From Stenotrophomonas terrae (GTDB lineage Bacteria > Pseudomonadota > Gammaproteobacteria > Xanthomonadales > Xanthomonadaceae): 64,000 bases of DNA. Under the pieces are notes generated by a model. That model searched no databases. It was not told where the DNA came from and saw only the letters and a program-made list of their open reading frames with translations. Within the stretch, counting starts at the first letter, position 1; each line of letters begins with the position of its first letter. A program made the translations under genes and the position numbers. Where the stretch lies: assembly GCF_001431465.1 (NCBI RefSeq), contig NZ_LDJJ01000007.1, forward strand, positions 46,957 through 110,956, in the 5' to 3' direction. Positions 1 to 10,149 of the stretch are shown piece by piece.

Positions 1-650
1 ATGGCCTGCATCAATTCATCGGCAAGCTGGTCGCTCTTGCCTTCCAGGAACATCGCCGCGCGCCGCACCGATTCGTCGTACTCGGCCTGCGCCACCAGCT
101 CCACGCAGGGCGCGCTGCAGCGGCCGATCTGGTACTGCAGGCATGGCCGCGAGCGGTTGCGGAACACGCTGTCCTCGCAGCTGCGCAGCTTGAACAGCTT
201 GTGCATCAGGTTCAGCGTTTCGCGCACCGCGCCAACGCCGGGATAGGGCCCGTAGTACCGCCCAGGCACCGCACGCGGGCCACGATGCAGGGCGATGCGC
301 GGCCATTGCTCGCGGGTCAACAGCACCTGCGGATAGGTTTTGTCGTCACGCAGGGAGACGTTGTAGCGCGGGTTCAGCGACTTGATCAGCTGGTTTTCCA
401 GCAGCAGCGCTTCGGCCTCGGTACGGGTGACGGTGGCGTCCATCCGCGCCACCTGCGACAGCATCATCATGATGCGCCGGCTCTTCGGCGAGCCATTGAA
501 ATAGCTGCCGACGCGCTTGCGCAGCGCACCGGCCTTGCCTACATACAGCAAGGTGTCGTCAGCGGCGTACATCCGGTACACACCCGGCGCAGTACTCAGC
601 GCCGCGGCAAAAGCCTTGCCATCGAATTCATTGGAGACTGCGTCGGTCAT
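1..650 (-). CDS. uvrC: UvrABC excinuclease subunit C, N-terminal part (cut by window edge)
   Basis: UvrC makes both incisions in nucleotide excision repair after UvrAB recognises damage. About 216 N-terminal codons are visible and the frame runs off the left edge. After a short lead comes the GIY-YIG nuclease domain (GVYRMY then LLYVGKA within the first 45 residues). The typical YNVSLRDDKTYP, YYGPYP and CLQYQIGRCSAPC segments follow. The ATG at 650 overlaps the stop of the upstream NHL gene (ATGA), so it is translationally coupled to the end of the envelope operon. The C-terminal RNase H-like and helix-hairpin-helix domains lie outside the window. The family call is secure. Confidence 0.95.
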   Translation of the reverse strand, partial: MTDAVSNEFDGKAFAAALSTAPGVYRMYAADDTLLYVGKAGALRKRVGSYFNGSPKSRRIMMMLSQVARMDATVTRTEAEALLLENQLIKSLNPRYNVSLRDDKTYPQVLLTREQWPRIALHRGPRAVPGRYYGPYPGVGAVRETLNLMHKLFKLRSCEDSVFRNRSRPCLQYQIGRCSAPCVELVAQAEYDESVRRAAMFLEGKSDQLADELMQA

Positions 651-2056
651 CCGTCTATCGGCACTTCACTCAATTCGCCGCTGAGCGGATCAAACCGCAG
701 CACGGCGTGGGCATCGGCCTCGGCGATCCAGATGGCACCTGCGGCCACTGCCAATGCCGCCGGGCCATGCAGACGGCGCGGCAGATTGACCGTGGACAGA
801 TCGCCACCGCCCAGCCGCAAGGTACGCAGCGAGCCATTGCCCGCATCGGCGATCCACAGCAGCGGCGAGTCCGGGCCCATCGCCAGCGCCAAGGGATATT
901 GCAGGCGCGCGCGCAGGCGCGGCCCATCGACATTGCCCGATTCCCACGGGCCCTGCCCGACCAGGGTCTGCACAAGATCACCGCGCAGCTGCACCGAGCG
1001 GATGGCCGAGCCCAGCGAATCACAGACGTACAGGGTCTGCTGGACGGCAACCAGGCTGCTGGGCTGGGCAAATGCTGCCAGGTGGCCGCTGCCATCGCGC
1101 ACTTCCACCGCGCCGGCACCGGCCCGCCAGCGCAGCTCGCGGCTGCCCAGGTCGTAGCTCCAGATGTGGTTGTCGCCAGCCATGGCGATGTGGATCTGGT
1201 TGTCAGCCACCGCCACCGCGGCCGGATGATTGAGCGGGCTGTCCCAGGGCTGGGCCAGCACACCGGCGCGCGGGTCGCCCGCACGGCCATTGCCGCACAA
1301 GGTATCCACCTGCCCGCTGATCAGGTTGATGCTGCGCAGGGCATGGTTGCCGGTATCGGCCACGTACAGGATCTCGCGCACCAGCGCCAAACCCTGCGGA
1401 CGATTGAACGCCGCCTCGCCTAGCCCGCCATTGATCAGGTCGGCGCTGCCCAGACCGAACTGGCGCAGCACGCGCCCGGCATGGGTGCATTCAAGGATTC
1501 GGTGATGGCCGGTGTCGGCCACGTAGAGACGATCGGCGGTTGCCACCAGCCCGGCCGGGAACAACAACGGCAGGCGCGGCTCGGCATTGATTTCGCGGTT
1601 GCCATCGTCGTCCAGCGGCCGTGACACGCCTTCGCACAAGGTGTTCAAGGCGCGCTCGAGGTCGCCGGTCGCGCCTACCAGCCGCTCAGTCTCCTGCCCG
1701 AAAGCATCGATCAGCAACAAGGTCGGCCAGGACTGCACCTCAAAACGACGCCACGCATCCCACTGTGCATCCAGCACGATGGGCGCGCTGACACCCTGCC
1801 TGCGCAACAACTTCAAGGCATGCTGCGGCTCGCGCTCGAACTCGAATCGCGGCACCTGTACCACCAGCAGCTGCACCCGGCCCGGGTTGCGCGCCTGCCA
1901 GCGCTTGACCTCGGCCAGGCGCTGCATGCACCACACCGATGCACCGTTGACGAAGGCCAGTACCAGCGGGCGGCCACGCATATCCTGCAGGCTCACCGGC
2001 GCTGCATTGAGCCAGATGGCGGAAGTGGGCAGTTCCAATACGCGGTTTTCGTTCAT
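647..2056 (-). CDS. Thioredoxin-like / NHL-repeat protein (NHLRC2-like)
   Basis: A protein of about 469 residues with a thioredoxin-fold N-terminus (residues 1-140) followed by NHL beta-propeller repeats (about 160-460; repeated LYVADTGHHRI / LYVADTGNHALR units). The expected redox motif WCxxC reads W42-C43-M-Q-R46, so the second cysteine is absent and disulfide exchange is doubtful. No signal peptide is evident. I chose the ATG at 2056 because it overlaps the stop of the phosphatase gene upstream (ATGA); a longer frame to 2134 would run inside that gene. Substrate and function are unknown. Its place between a phosphatase gene and uvrC suggests a constitutive housekeeping transcript. Confidence 0.75.
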   Translation of the reverse strand: MNENRVLELPTSAIWLNAAPVSLQDMRGRPLVLAFVNGASVWCMQRLAEVKRWQARNPGRVQLLVVQVPRFEFEREPQHALKLLRRQGVSAPIVLDAQWDAWRRFEVQSWPTLLLIDAFGQETERLVGATGDLERALNTLCEGVSRPLDDDGNREINAEPRLPLLFPAGLVATADRLYVADTGHHRILECTHAGRVLRQFGLGSADLINGGLGEAAFNRPQGLALVREILYVADTGNHALRSINLISGQVDTLCGNGRAGDPRAGVLAQPWDSPLNHPAAVAVADNQIHIAMAGDNHIWSYDLGSRELRWRAGAGAVEVRDGSGHLAAFAQPSSLVAVQQTLYVCDSLGSAIRSVQLRGDLVQTLVGQGPWESGNVDGPRLRARLQYPLALAMGPDSPLLWIADAGNGSLRTLRLGGGDLSTVNLPRRLHGPAALAVAAGAIWIAEADAHAVLRFDPLSGELSEVPIDG

Positions 2057-2544
2057 GCAGGGATTATGCCGGAGTCCTCGCGCCGCGACAGGCGACGCAC
2101 CGTGACCTGGGCCGCAGCATCGATCAGTGCCCAACTGTGTTCGAAATCTTTCATATCACCGTAATAGGGATCCGGGATCACGTCGCTGCCGTTGATTCCG
2201 GCCCACGGCAGCCATAGCACCGCCCGCGCGGCCAAGCCCGCAGGCGCCAATGCCTGGGCGTCGCGCAGATTGTCGCCATCGGCGCACAGGATCAGGTCGT
2301 ATTCCTCGAAATCGGCGGCCAGCAGTTGGCGGGCACGCTGGCCGGAAATATCCACGCCATGGCCGCGCGCGCAGGCAACGGCTCGAGGGTCGGGGCTGCG
2401 CCCGGCGTGCCAATGACCGGAGGTGCCCGCCGAGTCGACCTGCACCCAGCTATCCAGCCCGGCCTCACCGATCCGTGCACGCAAGGCACCCTCGCCCATC
2501 GGCGAGCGGCAGATATTGCCCAGGCAGACCACCAACAACTTCAA
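2053..2544 (-). CDS. Low-molecular-weight protein-tyrosine phosphatase
   Basis: A 163-residue phosphatase of the arsenate reductase-like fold. The P-loop CLGNICRS (CX5R, residues 8-15) provides the nucleophilic cysteine and phosphate-binding arginine, and DPYYGD near residue 125 provides the general-acid aspartate. The family removes phosphate from tyrosine-phosphorylated proteins, often the BY-kinases that control polysaccharide export, but no such kinase is in the window. The ATG overlaps the kdsB stop and its own stop overlaps the NHL gene, so it is embedded in the lipid A/Kdo operon. The link to envelope polysaccharide is inferred from context. Confidence 0.9.
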   Translation of the reverse strand: MKLLVVCLGNICRSPMGEGALRARIGEAGLDSWVQVDSAGTSGHWHAGRSPDPRAVACARGHGVDISGQRARQLLAADFEEYDLILCADGDNLRDAQALAPAGLAARAVLWLPWAGINGSDVIPDPYYGDMKDFEHSWALIDAAAQVTVRRLSRREDSGIIPA

Positions 2545-3314
2545 GGCGCTGCCCGCATCTGCGCTTCGGCGCGCAGCAGATCTTCCGGGGTATCGATACC
2601 CGGCGGGAATGCCGCGGGCGACAGCGCCACGGCTATCCGGTAGCCCGCCTCCAGCACCCGCAACTGCTCCAGTGACTCGATCTGCTCAAGATTACCGGGC
2701 GGCATGGCTGCAAACGTCTGCAGGAAGCCGGCGCGGTAGCCATAGATGCCGATATGCCGCAGCCACTGCGCCGGCGGCAGGCTGTCGCGGCTGCGGGCGA
2801 AGCCATCGCGGTGCCACGGAATCGGCGCGCGACTGAAGTACAACGCATCGCCCTGGGCGTTGCGTACCAGCTTGACCACATTCGGATCAAACAAGGTGGG
2901 TGCGTCCTCCACCAGCGTCGCCAAGGTGGACATCGGTGCGCCGCTGTCGGCAAGGGCTGTCGCCACCGCACGGATACCAGCGGCCGGAGCGAATGGCTCA
3001 TCCCCCTGCAGGTTGACCACGATGACATCGTCCGCCCAACCCGCCTGGCGCGCGCATTCGGCGAGGCGATCGGTACCGGAGGCGTGTGCCGGATCGGTCA
3101 TCGCCACGTGAATGCCGGACAAGCCAGCCACCGCCTGCGCGATGCGCGCATCGTCGGTGGCAACCCAGACCTCACGGGCACCGGCCGCCAAGGCGCGACG
3201 CGCCACATGCAGCACCATCGGCTCGCCGGCGATCAGCGCCAGCGGCTTGCCGGGCAGGCGGGTGGAGGCATAACGGGCCGGAATGGCCACCACAAACTCA
3301 GCAACAACGCTCAT
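2541..3314 (-). CDS. kdsB: CMP-Kdo synthetase (3-deoxy-manno-octulosonate cytidylyltransferase)
   Basis: KdsB joins CTP and Kdo to give CMP-Kdo, the donor for the inner core of lipopolysaccharide. The 257-residue protein shows the nucleotidyltransferase motif [16 protein letters not shown] at its start, then VNLQGDEPF and [11 protein letters not shown], all hallmarks of the family. The ATG at 3314 is preceded by a strong GGAGG ribosome site; an extension to 3347 would bypass that site. It lies 35 bases downstream of lpxK and its end overlaps the phosphatase gene. Clustering with lpxK and msbA joins Kdo activation to lipid A maturation and export. Confidence 0.97.
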   Translation of the reverse strand: MSVVAEFVVAIPARYASTRLPGKPLALIAGEPMVLHVARRALAAGAREVWVATDDARIAQAVAGLSGIHVAMTDPAHASGTDRLAECARQAGWADDVIVVNLQGDEPFAPAAGIRAVATALADSGAPMSTLATLVEDAPTLFDPNVVKLVRNAQGDALYFSRAPIPWHRDGFARSRDSLPPAQWLRHIGIYGYRAGFLQTFAAMPPGNLEQIESLEQLRVLEAGYRIAVALSPAAFPPGIDTPEDLLRAEAQMRAAP

Positions 3315-3349
3315 CTCAACTCCTCCCAACAAGCAGCATGCCCGCACTA

Positions 3350-4375
3350 TCAGGCGCGGGCCAACTTACCCAGACGATCCAGCAAGGCGATCCAGAACGC
3401 TGCCGGCAACTCGGCCTGCAGCGGCACCGCGTAGTGCCACGCGGTGGCGAACGCCTGGCATTTGACGGCATCCTTTTCGGTCATCAACAACGGCAACTCG
3501 CTGCCAAACGACAGGTCCTGCGGCGTGTAGCGATGATGATCGGCGAAAGCATGCGGCACCACGCCGATATCGCGGCTGCGCAGCATCTGGAAGAAGCGCT
3601 GCGGGTTGGCGATGCCAGCCACTGCATGCACACGCAGCCCGGCAAAGGCCTTCAAGGGCTTGTCACGGCCACCCTTCAGCGGCCGCGCCACCTCGATCGA
3701 CAAACGCATGGCCCATTCGCCAAAGCCGCACTCGGCCGCCTGGTCCGGCGCATCACTGGCCTGGCCCAGGTTGACCACACGGAAGTCGCAATGTGCCGCC
3801 CGCGACACCGGCTCACGCAGCGGCCCGGCCGGCAACAGCCGGCCATTGCCATAGCGACGCACCGCATCGACCACTTCGATCTCGATATCACGCGCCAGCC
3901 GGTAATGCTGCAGGCCGTCGTCGCAGACCACCACGTCACAGCCGGCTTCCAGCAGCGCCTTCGCCGCAGCCACCCGATCCTTGTCCACCCGCACCGGCAC
4001 GCCGGTCTTCCAGGCAATCAGTACCGGCTCGTCGCCGCCCAGGGCGACGTCCATATCGGCGGTAACCCAACGCGCCGTATCGGCTTCATCGCGGCCATAG
4101 CCACGGCTGGCCACACCCGGCTTCCAGCCGGCTTCGCGCAGGCGGTTTACCAGCGCGATGGTCAACGGCGTCTTACCGGTACCACCGGCGGTGATGTTGC
4201 CGACCACGATGACCGGCACCGGCACCTGCCGGGCGCGCAGCCAGCCGCGCCGGTACAGGGTGCGGCGCAGGCCGGTGAGCGCACCGTAAACCGGCGCCAG
4301 CAAGCGTGCCGGCAATGGCACCGGCGCATCGCCATACCAGTAGGCCGGCGTTTGCGGTCCTTGCTTGGCCATCAT
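3350..4375 (-). CDS. lpxK: Tetraacyldisaccharide 4'-kinase
   Basis: LpxK phosphorylates the 4' position of the lipid A disaccharide precursor at the inner membrane, giving lipid IVA. The 341-residue length is typical. The P-loop is [12 protein letters not shown] at about residues 58-69, after an N-terminal membrane-associated helix. The conserved [14 protein letters not shown] and VCDDGLQHY segments follow in order. Two consecutive ATG codons (4375, 4372) could start it; the first overlaps the msbA stop as ATGA. It sits directly after msbA, the flippase that exports the finished molecule. Confidence 0.97.
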   Translation of the reverse strand: MMAKQGPQTPAYWYGDAPVPLPARLLAPVYGALTGLRRTLYRRGWLRARQVPVPVIVVGNITAGGTGKTPLTIALVNRLREAGWKPGVASRGYGRDEADTARWVTADMDVALGGDEPVLIAWKTGVPVRVDKDRVAAAKALLEAGCDVVVCDDGLQHYRLARDIEIEVVDAVRRYGNGRLLPAGPLREPVSRAAHCDFRVVNLGQASDAPDQAAECGFGEWAMRLSIEVARPLKGGRDKPLKAFAGLRVHAVAGIANPQRFFQMLRSRDIGVVPHAFADHHRYTPQDLSFGSELPLLMTEKDAVKCQAFATAWHYAVPLQAELPAAFWIALLDRLGKLARA

Positions 4376-6117
4376 TCCTGCCTATCGCGGAACTGCATGC
4401 TATGCAGGTGTTCGTACAAGCCACCCAATGCCAGCAACTCGGCATGGGTACCCCGCTCAACGATGCGCCCCTGGTCCATCACCAACACCTGATCGGCGTG
4501 TTCGATGGTGGACAGACGATGGGCGATGACCAGCGTGGTGCGGTCGGGCATCAGCTTCTGCAGGGCGTCCTGCACCAGCCGCTCGGATTCGTTGTCCAGC
4601 GCGGCGGTGGCTTCGTCCAGGATCAGGATGGGCGCGTCCTTGAGCATGGCGCGGGCAATCGCCAGCCGCTGGCGCTGGCCGCCTGACAGACGACTGCCCT
4701 TGGCTCCCACCGGCGCATCCACGCCCTGCGGCAGCTGCTCGACGAACTCGCTGGCATTGGCGCCATCGATGGCCTGCTGCAACTCCGCCTCGCTGCGCTC
4801 CTGCAACTCACCGTAAGCCACGTTCTGCGCGATGCTGCCATTGAACAAGGTGACCTGCTGGCCGACCAGGGCGATCTGCCGACGAAGGTCGGCCAGCCTG
4901 TAGTCCTGCAGCGGATGACCATCAAGCAGAATCTCACCAGCCTCGATTTCGTAGAAGCGCGGAATCAGCTTGATCAGGGTTGATTTACCGCTGCCGGAAC
5001 GCCCGACAATGGCGGTAACCGTGCCCGGCCGGGCAATGAAACTGATGTCCTGCAGCGCTGGCTTGTCCTGCCCCGCGTAGCGCGCGGTGACGTGACGGAA
5101 CTCGAGCAGGCCGTTTGCACGCTGCAGCGGCAGCGTACCGATGTCCCTTTCATCTTCGGCATCGAGAACACTGAACAGACGCTGCGCCGAGGCGATGCCA
5201 CGCTGGGTCATGTTCTGCACGTTGGTGAGCTGCTTCAACGCGGGAATGATCGCCAGCATCGCCATCAGCAGGCCGACGAAGTCGCCCACGGTAAGCCGGC
5301 CTGCAGCCGCTTCGTGACCGGCAATCAGCAGCAGCGCTGCCAGCCCCACCGCACCGATCAACTGCACCATGCTGGAAGAAATACTACGCGTCGCCTCGAC
5401 CTTCATCGCCAAGCGCAGATTGGTATTTGCCAGTGCGGTGTAGCGATCCAGCTCAACCGGCTGTGCGCCGTAGATCTTGACTTCCTGCTGGCTGGACAGC
5501 GCTTGGTCGGCCGCCTGCAGCAGATCGGCCCCACTCTCCTGGATGCGATGGCTGATACGGCGGTAGCGCTTGGCCACCTTGTTCATCACCCATGCCAGCG
5601 GCGGTGCCAGCACAAAGATCGCCAGCGTCACCTGCCAGCTGTAATACAGCATCACCGCCAGCGAACCCAATGCCTGCAGCGATTGCTGCAAGACCACCTT
5701 CATCGCATCGATCGCGGCCTGCGCGACCTGGTCGCTGTCCGAGCCCAGCCGTACCAGCATCGAAGGCACCGGCTCGGAATCAAAACGCTGACCTGGCAAC
5801 CGCAGATACTTGCCCAGTACGCGCACACGGAAATCACGCGCGATGCTGCGCGCAGCCTTGCCCATGCCGATGTCGGTCAGGTAGCCGGCCACACCGCGCA
5901 GCAGGAACAAGCCAATAACAGCCAAGGGCATCCATTGATTGATGTCCTTCGGGTTCACCAGGCTGTTGGTGATCGGGCTCATCAAGATCAGGAAACCACT
6001 GCCTGCGCCTGCCTCGATCAGCATGCCCAGGCCAGCCATCAACAGCAGCGGCCGATAAGGCTTGGCGAAACCAAGCAAGCGCTTGTAGACCTGCCAGGCC
6101 GACGCGTTGTCACTCAT
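4372..6117 (-). CDS. msbA: Lipid A export ABC transporter MsbA
   Basis: A half-transporter of 581 residues that flips lipid A-core from the inner to the outer leaflet of the inner membrane. Residues 1-330 form the exporter-type membrane domain of six helices. The nucleotide-binding domain holds Walker [10 protein letters not shown] (about 371-379), signature LSGGQRQR (about 478) and Walker [11 protein letters not shown] (about 500), with AHRLST as the switch histidine. Its start overlaps the exbD stop and its stop overlaps lpxK, so translation of the block is coupled. Neighbouring lpxK and kdsB support the lipid A assignment over a general drug exporter. Confidence 0.96.
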   Translation of the reverse strand: MSDNASAWQVYKRLLGFAKPYRPLLLMAGLGMLIEAGAGSGFLILMSPITNSLVNPKDINQWMPLAVIGLFLLRGVAGYLTDIGMGKAARSIARDFRVRVLGKYLRLPGQRFDSEPVPSMLVRLGSDSDQVAQAAIDAMKVVLQQSLQALGSLAVMLYYSWQVTLAIFVLAPPLAWVMNKVAKRYRRISHRIQESGADLLQAADQALSSQQEVKIYGAQPVELDRYTALANTNLRLAMKVEATRSISSSMVQLIGAVGLAALLLIAGHEAAAGRLTVGDFVGLLMAMLAIIPALKQLTNVQNMTQRGIASAQRLFSVLDAEDERDIGTLPLQRANGLLEFRHVTARYAGQDKPALQDISFIARPGTVTAIVGRSGSGKSTLIKLIPRFYEIEAGEILLDGHPLQDYRLADLRRQIALVGQQVTLFNGSIAQNVAYGELQERSEAELQQAIDGANASEFVEQLPQGVDAPVGAKGSRLSGGQRQRLAIARAMLKDAPILILDEATAALDNESERLVQDALQKLMPDRTTLVIAHRLSTIEHADQVLVMDQGRIVERGTHAELLALGGLYEHLHSMQFRDRQE

Positions 6118-6536
6118 TGCTTGGCTTCCGGCGCAGTGGCAATCGCAATCCGGCGGAACCCAAGCTGACCCAGCGCGTCCTGCGCGGTCACCACGGCCTG
6201 ATACGGCGTACGTGCATCGGCGCGCAGCAGCACCGTCTGCTCGCGATCAGCACCGGCAAGCTGCGCGATGATCTGTTTCAGCGACTCGATGTCGGTGCGC
6301 AGCACTTCCTGGTCATTGACGAAGTAGCGGCCATCGGCATTGACCAGCACGCTCAAGGAACTCTGCGGCGCCGTCGTCTTCTGGTCGCTGGCGGTGGGCA
6401 GTTGCACCTGCAGCGTCGAGCGCGCATCGAAGGTGGTGGTCACCACGAAGAAAATGATCAGCACAAGGATCACGTCGATCAGGGGCACCAGATCGATATG
6501 CGGTTCATCCTGCGTGCGGTTGCTACCAATACGCAT
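6114..6536 (-). CDS. exbD: ExbD/TolR-family biopolymer transport protein
   Basis: A 140-residue protein with one transmembrane helix near the N-terminus (about residues 17-37). The motif HIDLVPLIDVILVLIIFF carries the conserved membrane aspartate that conducts protons in ExbD/TolR/MotB-type motors. The rest is the periplasmic domain. It pairs with the ExbB-like gene four bases upstream. The family powers TonB or Tol systems from the proton gradient. No tonB or tolA lies nearby, and this exbBD pair in front of msbA is a conserved arrangement whose partner I cannot tell from sequence. Confidence 0.93.
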   Translation of the reverse strand: MRIGSNRTQDEPHIDLVPLIDVILVLIIFFVVTTTFDARSTLQVQLPTASDQKTTAPQSSLSVLVNADGRYFVNDQEVLRTDIESLKQIIAQLAGADREQTVLLRADARTPYQAVVTAQDALGQLGFRRIAIATAPEAKQ

Positions 6537-6540
6537 GGGC

Positions 6541-7203
6541 TCAGGCCTTTTCAGTCGCCGTCGGGCGCGGCGCTGCAGCCTTGTTGGCAGCCATCACCGC
6601 CGGCCGCCCATCGAGCGCATCCAGCAGTGCTGCGGCTTCCTGCTCCATCTCGATCACGTAGCCATCAATCAGGCCACGGAAGTAGCGATGGAACATCAAC
6701 GCCGGGATCGCGACCATCATGCCGGTCGCGGTACACACCAGCGCCTTGCCGATGCCACCGGCCAGCTGGCCCACGTCACCGACGCCGTGATCAAGGATGC
6801 CCAGGAACATCTGGATCATGCCGACCACGGTACCCAGCAGACCCAGCAAGGGGCCAGCCGAGGCAATGGTGCCCAGGGCATTGAGGAAGCGCCCCATCCG
6901 GTGCACCAGATGGCGACCGGTGTCTTCGATACGCTCGCGGATCTGGTCGCGCGGGCGATTGCGCGCCTCAAGCGCGGCAGCCAACAACGCACCCAACGGT
7001 GAGTTGGCACGCAGGGAGTCGATATGGCTGGCATCCAGCTTGCCGCGCGCGGCCCAGTTACGAACCTCCTGACCCAGACCCGGCGGCAATACCTCGTTAC
7101 GCCGCAGGCTCCAGAAACGCTCCAGAACGATGGCCAACGCCAGCACGCCCAACAGCAGCAACGGCACCATCGGCCATCCGCCGGCTTTGACCAATTCCCA
7201 CAC
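6541..7203 (-). CDS. exbB: ExbB/TolQ-family proton channel protein
   Basis: A 220-residue inner-membrane protein with three hydrophobic segments (about residues 12-32, 115-140 and 150-175), matching the MotA/TolQ/ExbB channel family. GLLGTVVGMIQMF and the ALVCTATGMMVAIPALMFHRYF region are the diagnostic third and second helix motifs. It starts with GTG at 7203, supported by a GGAGGG ribosome site inside the last bases of comEC, and no ATG in frame fits better. It forms the motor with the ExbD-like protein downstream. Confidence 0.93.
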   Translation of the reverse strand: MWELVKAGGWPMVPLLLLGVLALAIVLERFWSLRRNEVLPPGLGQEVRNWAARGKLDASHIDSLRANSPLGALLAAALEARNRPRDQIRERIEDTGRHLVHRMGRFLNALGTIASAGPLLGLLGTVVGMIQMFLGILDHGVGDVGQLAGGIGKALVCTATGMMVAIPALMFHRYFRGLIDGYVIEMEQEAAALLDALDGRPAVMAANKAAAPRPTATEKA

Positions 7204-7206
7204 GTT

Positions 7207-9621
7207 TCAACCCTCCGGCGCCGTGGCCGCGTTTTTGATGTCCGATAGGATAGCAGCCGCCCGCGCCCGCTCAGCGGCATCCCACAGCCTTGACCGCCAG
7301 ATTCTGCGCTCCCGTACCTGCAGCCCGCCTTCACCAAGCCACACCTGCAGCGCCCCACTATCGGCTGTCGCCAGGACTTCGGCGCCATTGCGCTGCCAGC
7401 GCCTGACCACGTCCGGGCGTGGATGACCGAAGCGGTTGCCATGGCCGTTGGAGATCAGCGCCAGGCGCGCGCCGGTGGCGGCCACAAACGCCCGGCTGGA
7501 TGAGCCACCGCTGCCATGGTGCGCCACCAGCACCACATCCGCGTGCAGTTTTGCCGGTACCTGTTTGAGCAGACGCTGTTCGATCACCTCACCAATATCC
7601 CCGGTCAGCAAGGCCGTCCCGTAACGCCCCTGAACCCGCAGCACGCAACTGGACTCGTTGCCCAGATAGGGAAACCCGGGCGTGGGATGTAGGAATTCAA
7701 AGCGCACCCCATCCCATTGCCAAGCCTGACCAGCCCCACAGGTCGGCCCCGCCTCCGACTGCAGCGCCAGCCCGGGCGGTGCCCAAAGACTGTGCGCAGG
7801 CAATACGGTCTGCACTGCCGCCACGCCGCCTGCATGATCGTGATCGCCGTGGCTGACCACCAGCGTTTCCAGCTGCTGCACGCCCAAGGCGCGCAGTGCC
7901 GGCACCACCACCCGCTCACCCGCATCAAAGCCGTCGGCGACCGCCGGCCCGGCATCGAACAGCAGGCTGTGCTGACCAGTGCGTACCAGCACCGCCAGGC
8001 CTTGGCCAACATCCAGCGTGATCAGCTCAAACGCACCGTCTCGGGGCCGGTCACGCCATGGCAGGCACAAGGGCAGCCACAGCAATACCGCCAGGTATTT
8101 GCCCGGCGTGCCGGCAGGCAGCAGCATCCATATTGCCGCCAACAAGGCCAGCGGCAGCGCAAACCAAGCCGGTTCCGGCAACCACCATAGCGCGTAGCGG
8201 CCGCTACCCAGCGCCTGGAACAGCGGCCAGCTCAGATCGAAACACCATGCCGATGCCCGCCAGGCCAATCCACCGGCACCGTTGCTTACGGCCTCCAGGG
8301 CAGTACCCAGCAGCGCCAATGGCACCACCACCAGGCTCCACCACGGAATCGCCAACAGGTTGGCGACCGGCCCGATCGCCGAGGCCTGGCCGAACAGCAG
8401 GACCGTCAGCGGCAGCAAGCCCAAGGTCGCCACCCGCTGCGCCGACAGAAAACTGCCCAGCCAATGCCCGCGCTCAGGCAGGCACCACAGCAGCCACGCC
8501 ACACCGGCGAAGCTGAGCCAGAACCCGGCCGTCAGCACCGACAATGGCGCCAGGCAAAGCACAGCCAAAGCAGCCAACGCCAGTGACGCGGCCACATCCA
8601 CCGGCCGGCGGCCAAGCCGCGCCAGCACTACCACCGCTACCATCAATACCGTCCGCACCGTCGGCAGTCCGAAGCCGGCGACGGCTGCATACACGGTGGC
8701 ACCAATCAGCGCACCGATGGCGACCGCCTGCGGCCTTGGGCAGTAGCGACCACACCAGGGCAGCAGGCGCCAGATACCGGCCACCATCCATGCTGCGCAC
8801 AAAGCGACCATGCCAACGTGAAAACCGGAGATGGCGATCAGATGGGTCAGGCCGGTAGCGCGCAGCACCTGCCAGTCGGCCTCGCCAAGCCCGCGCGTGT
8901 CACCCAGTGCCAATGCCTGCACATAGCGCGAGGATCCGGTCGGCACCTGCGCCGTGATCCGCGCCGCCATCTGCTCGCGCCATGCGCCAAGCCCTGCAGG
9001 CGCCGACAGTCTCTGCGGTGTCGGCACCTGCCGCACGATAGCGCTGGCGGCGATGCCCTGCGCCAAGGCGTGGCGCTCGGCGTCGAAGCCACCGGGATTG
9101 ATCAGCCCGCGCGGCGCGCGCAGGCGCAGATTCAACCGCCAACGCTCGCCAGCACGTACGTGGATGCGCGGACCCGGCTCGGTTACACCGAAATCGTCGT
9201 ACCAGGACACCTGTACTGTGCGCCCTTGCAGACCCGCCGATTGTGCGGTGTCCCCATCTATCTGTAGCTGAAAGCGGGTGCGGCGGATCTCGTGCTGGGG
9301 AAGACTGGTCACGACGCCGACCACGGAGACTTCCCTGCCCTCCAAGGCCAGCGGCAGCTGCTGATCCAGACCCCAACCCGCGTGCAACCACGCCCAAGCC
9401 ATGCCGGTCAGCAATGCACCCAGCCAGCGCCAACGCGGGTTTGCCAGCCATAGCAAAAGGCCCGCCAATAAACCCACCCAGCGCAGGACGCTTGGCGGCA
9501 AGCCCGGCGCCAGGATCGCGGTGCAGATACCGGCCAGGAAACAGATGGCGACAGCCTTGCCGGCAATGGCAATGCCCACATGCCCCAGCCCGACACCACC
9601 CGCGCCTGAGTGAGCAGCCAT
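7207..9621 (-). CDS. comEC: DNA internalization competence protein ComEC/Rec2
   Basis: ComEC forms the inner-membrane channel that passes single-stranded DNA into the cytoplasm during natural transformation. The protein of about 804 residues begins with membrane helices. A periplasmic OB-like DUF4131 region comes next. The competence domain follows (GLTHLIAISGFHVGMV is its signature). The C-terminal metallo-beta-lactamase domain has the metal-binding motif SHGDHDHAGG at about residue 589 and a later AHHGSGGSS. I chose ATG 9621 because GGAGG lies five bases upstream; ATGs at 9633 and 9648 are possible. It heads the exbBD-msbA-lpxK operon, three bases before exbB, as in related genomes. Confidence 0.94.
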   Translation of the reverse strand: MAAHSGAGGVGLGHVGIAIAGKAVAICFLAGICTAILAPGLPPSVLRWVGLLAGLLLWLANPRWRWLGALLTGMAWAWLHAGWGLDQQLPLALEGREVSVVGVVTSLPQHEIRRTRFQLQIDGDTAQSAGLQGRTVQVSWYDDFGVTEPGPRIHVRAGERWRLNLRLRAPRGLINPGGFDAERHALAQGIAASAIVRQVPTPQRLSAPAGLGAWREQMAARITAQVPTGSSRYVQALALGDTRGLGEADWQVLRATGLTHLIAISGFHVGMVALCAAWMVAGIWRLLPWCGRYCPRPQAVAIGALIGATVYAAVAGFGLPTVRTVLMVAVVVLARLGRRPVDVAASLALAALAVLCLAPLSVLTAGFWLSFAGVAWLLWCLPERGHWLGSFLSAQRVATLGLLPLTVLLFGQASAIGPVANLLAIPWWSLVVVPLALLGTALEAVSNGAGGLAWRASAWCFDLSWPLFQALGSGRYALWWLPEPAWFALPLALLAAIWMLLPAGTPGKYLAVLLWLPLCLPWRDRPRDGAFELITLDVGQGLAVLVRTGQHSLLFDAGPAVADGFDAGERVVVPALRALGVQQLETLVVSHGDHDHAGGVAAVQTVLPAHSLWAPPGLALQSEAGPTCGAGQAWQWDGVRFEFLHPTPGFPYLGNESSCVLRVQGRYGTALLTGDIGEVIEQRLLKQVPAKLHADVVLVAHHGSGGSSSRAFVAATGARLALISNGHGNRFGHPRPDVVRRWQRNGAEVLATADSGALQVWLGEGGLQVRERRIWRSRLWDAAERARAAAILSDIKNAATAPEG

Positions 9622-9889
9622 CTCCGCCTCCATTTGCCCCATGGGCAATGCTGGCAGGCACCTGCCCGGATTCCATCGACAGAACCGGGTGCTGAAAGAT
9701 CAGGGATGTCAGGCGTGGGGCGTCGCCGGGTTGCTGCGGTGTTTAAGGGAACCCGCTTCTTCTGGGAGCCACGTCAGCCGCGAAGCTGATGGTCGATCAG
9801 GTTGCAGGGATTTCGGGCGCGTTGGATGCTGCTGGCTTCGCGGCTTATGCCGCTCCTACAAACTGCTGCGGGTTTACCGGGACGGCTCC

Positions 9890-9912
9890 TGCCGAGCATG
9901 GCTCGGCACTAC
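9890..9912 (-). repeat. GTAG-type (SMAG-like) extragenic palindrome
   Basis: On the minus strand it reads GTAGTGCCGAGC-CAT-GCTCGGCA, a short stem-loop with a GTAG foot as described for the SMAG repeats of Stenotrophomonas maltophilia. It closes the first copy of the tandem composite unit. Confidence 0.85.
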
Positions 9913-10073
9913 CGAGGTGTTGGGCTTTGCGGGGACCGCTTTTTGTGGGAGCGGCGTCAGCCGCGAGGCTGATGGTCGATGAGATTGCAGGGATACCGGG
10001 CGCTTTGATGCTGCTGGCTTCGCGGCTTACGCCGCTCCTACAAACGCGGCTGCGGGTTTGCTTGGACAGCCTC

Positions 10074-10096
10074 TGCCGAGCATGGCTCGGCACTAC
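10074..10096 (-). repeat. GTAG-type (SMAG-like) extragenic palindrome
   Basis: Identical in layout to the copy at 9890-9912, with a GTAG foot on the minus strand and arms of TGCCGAGC/GCTCGGCA. It closes the second copy of the composite unit. Confidence 0.85.
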
Positions 10097-10149
10097 CTGT
10101 GCGCTCTGTGCGCTGCGCCTTGGTTGGCACGCCCTGCCGTTTTCCAGGC

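Noticed and set aside
2413..3347. Upstream extensions of kdsB, rpsO, truB, asd, prmB, sco and other genes in the longest open frames
   Set aside because: Extensions lack ribosome sites, run into neighbouring genes or add sequence unlike the family; the shorter starts fit better.
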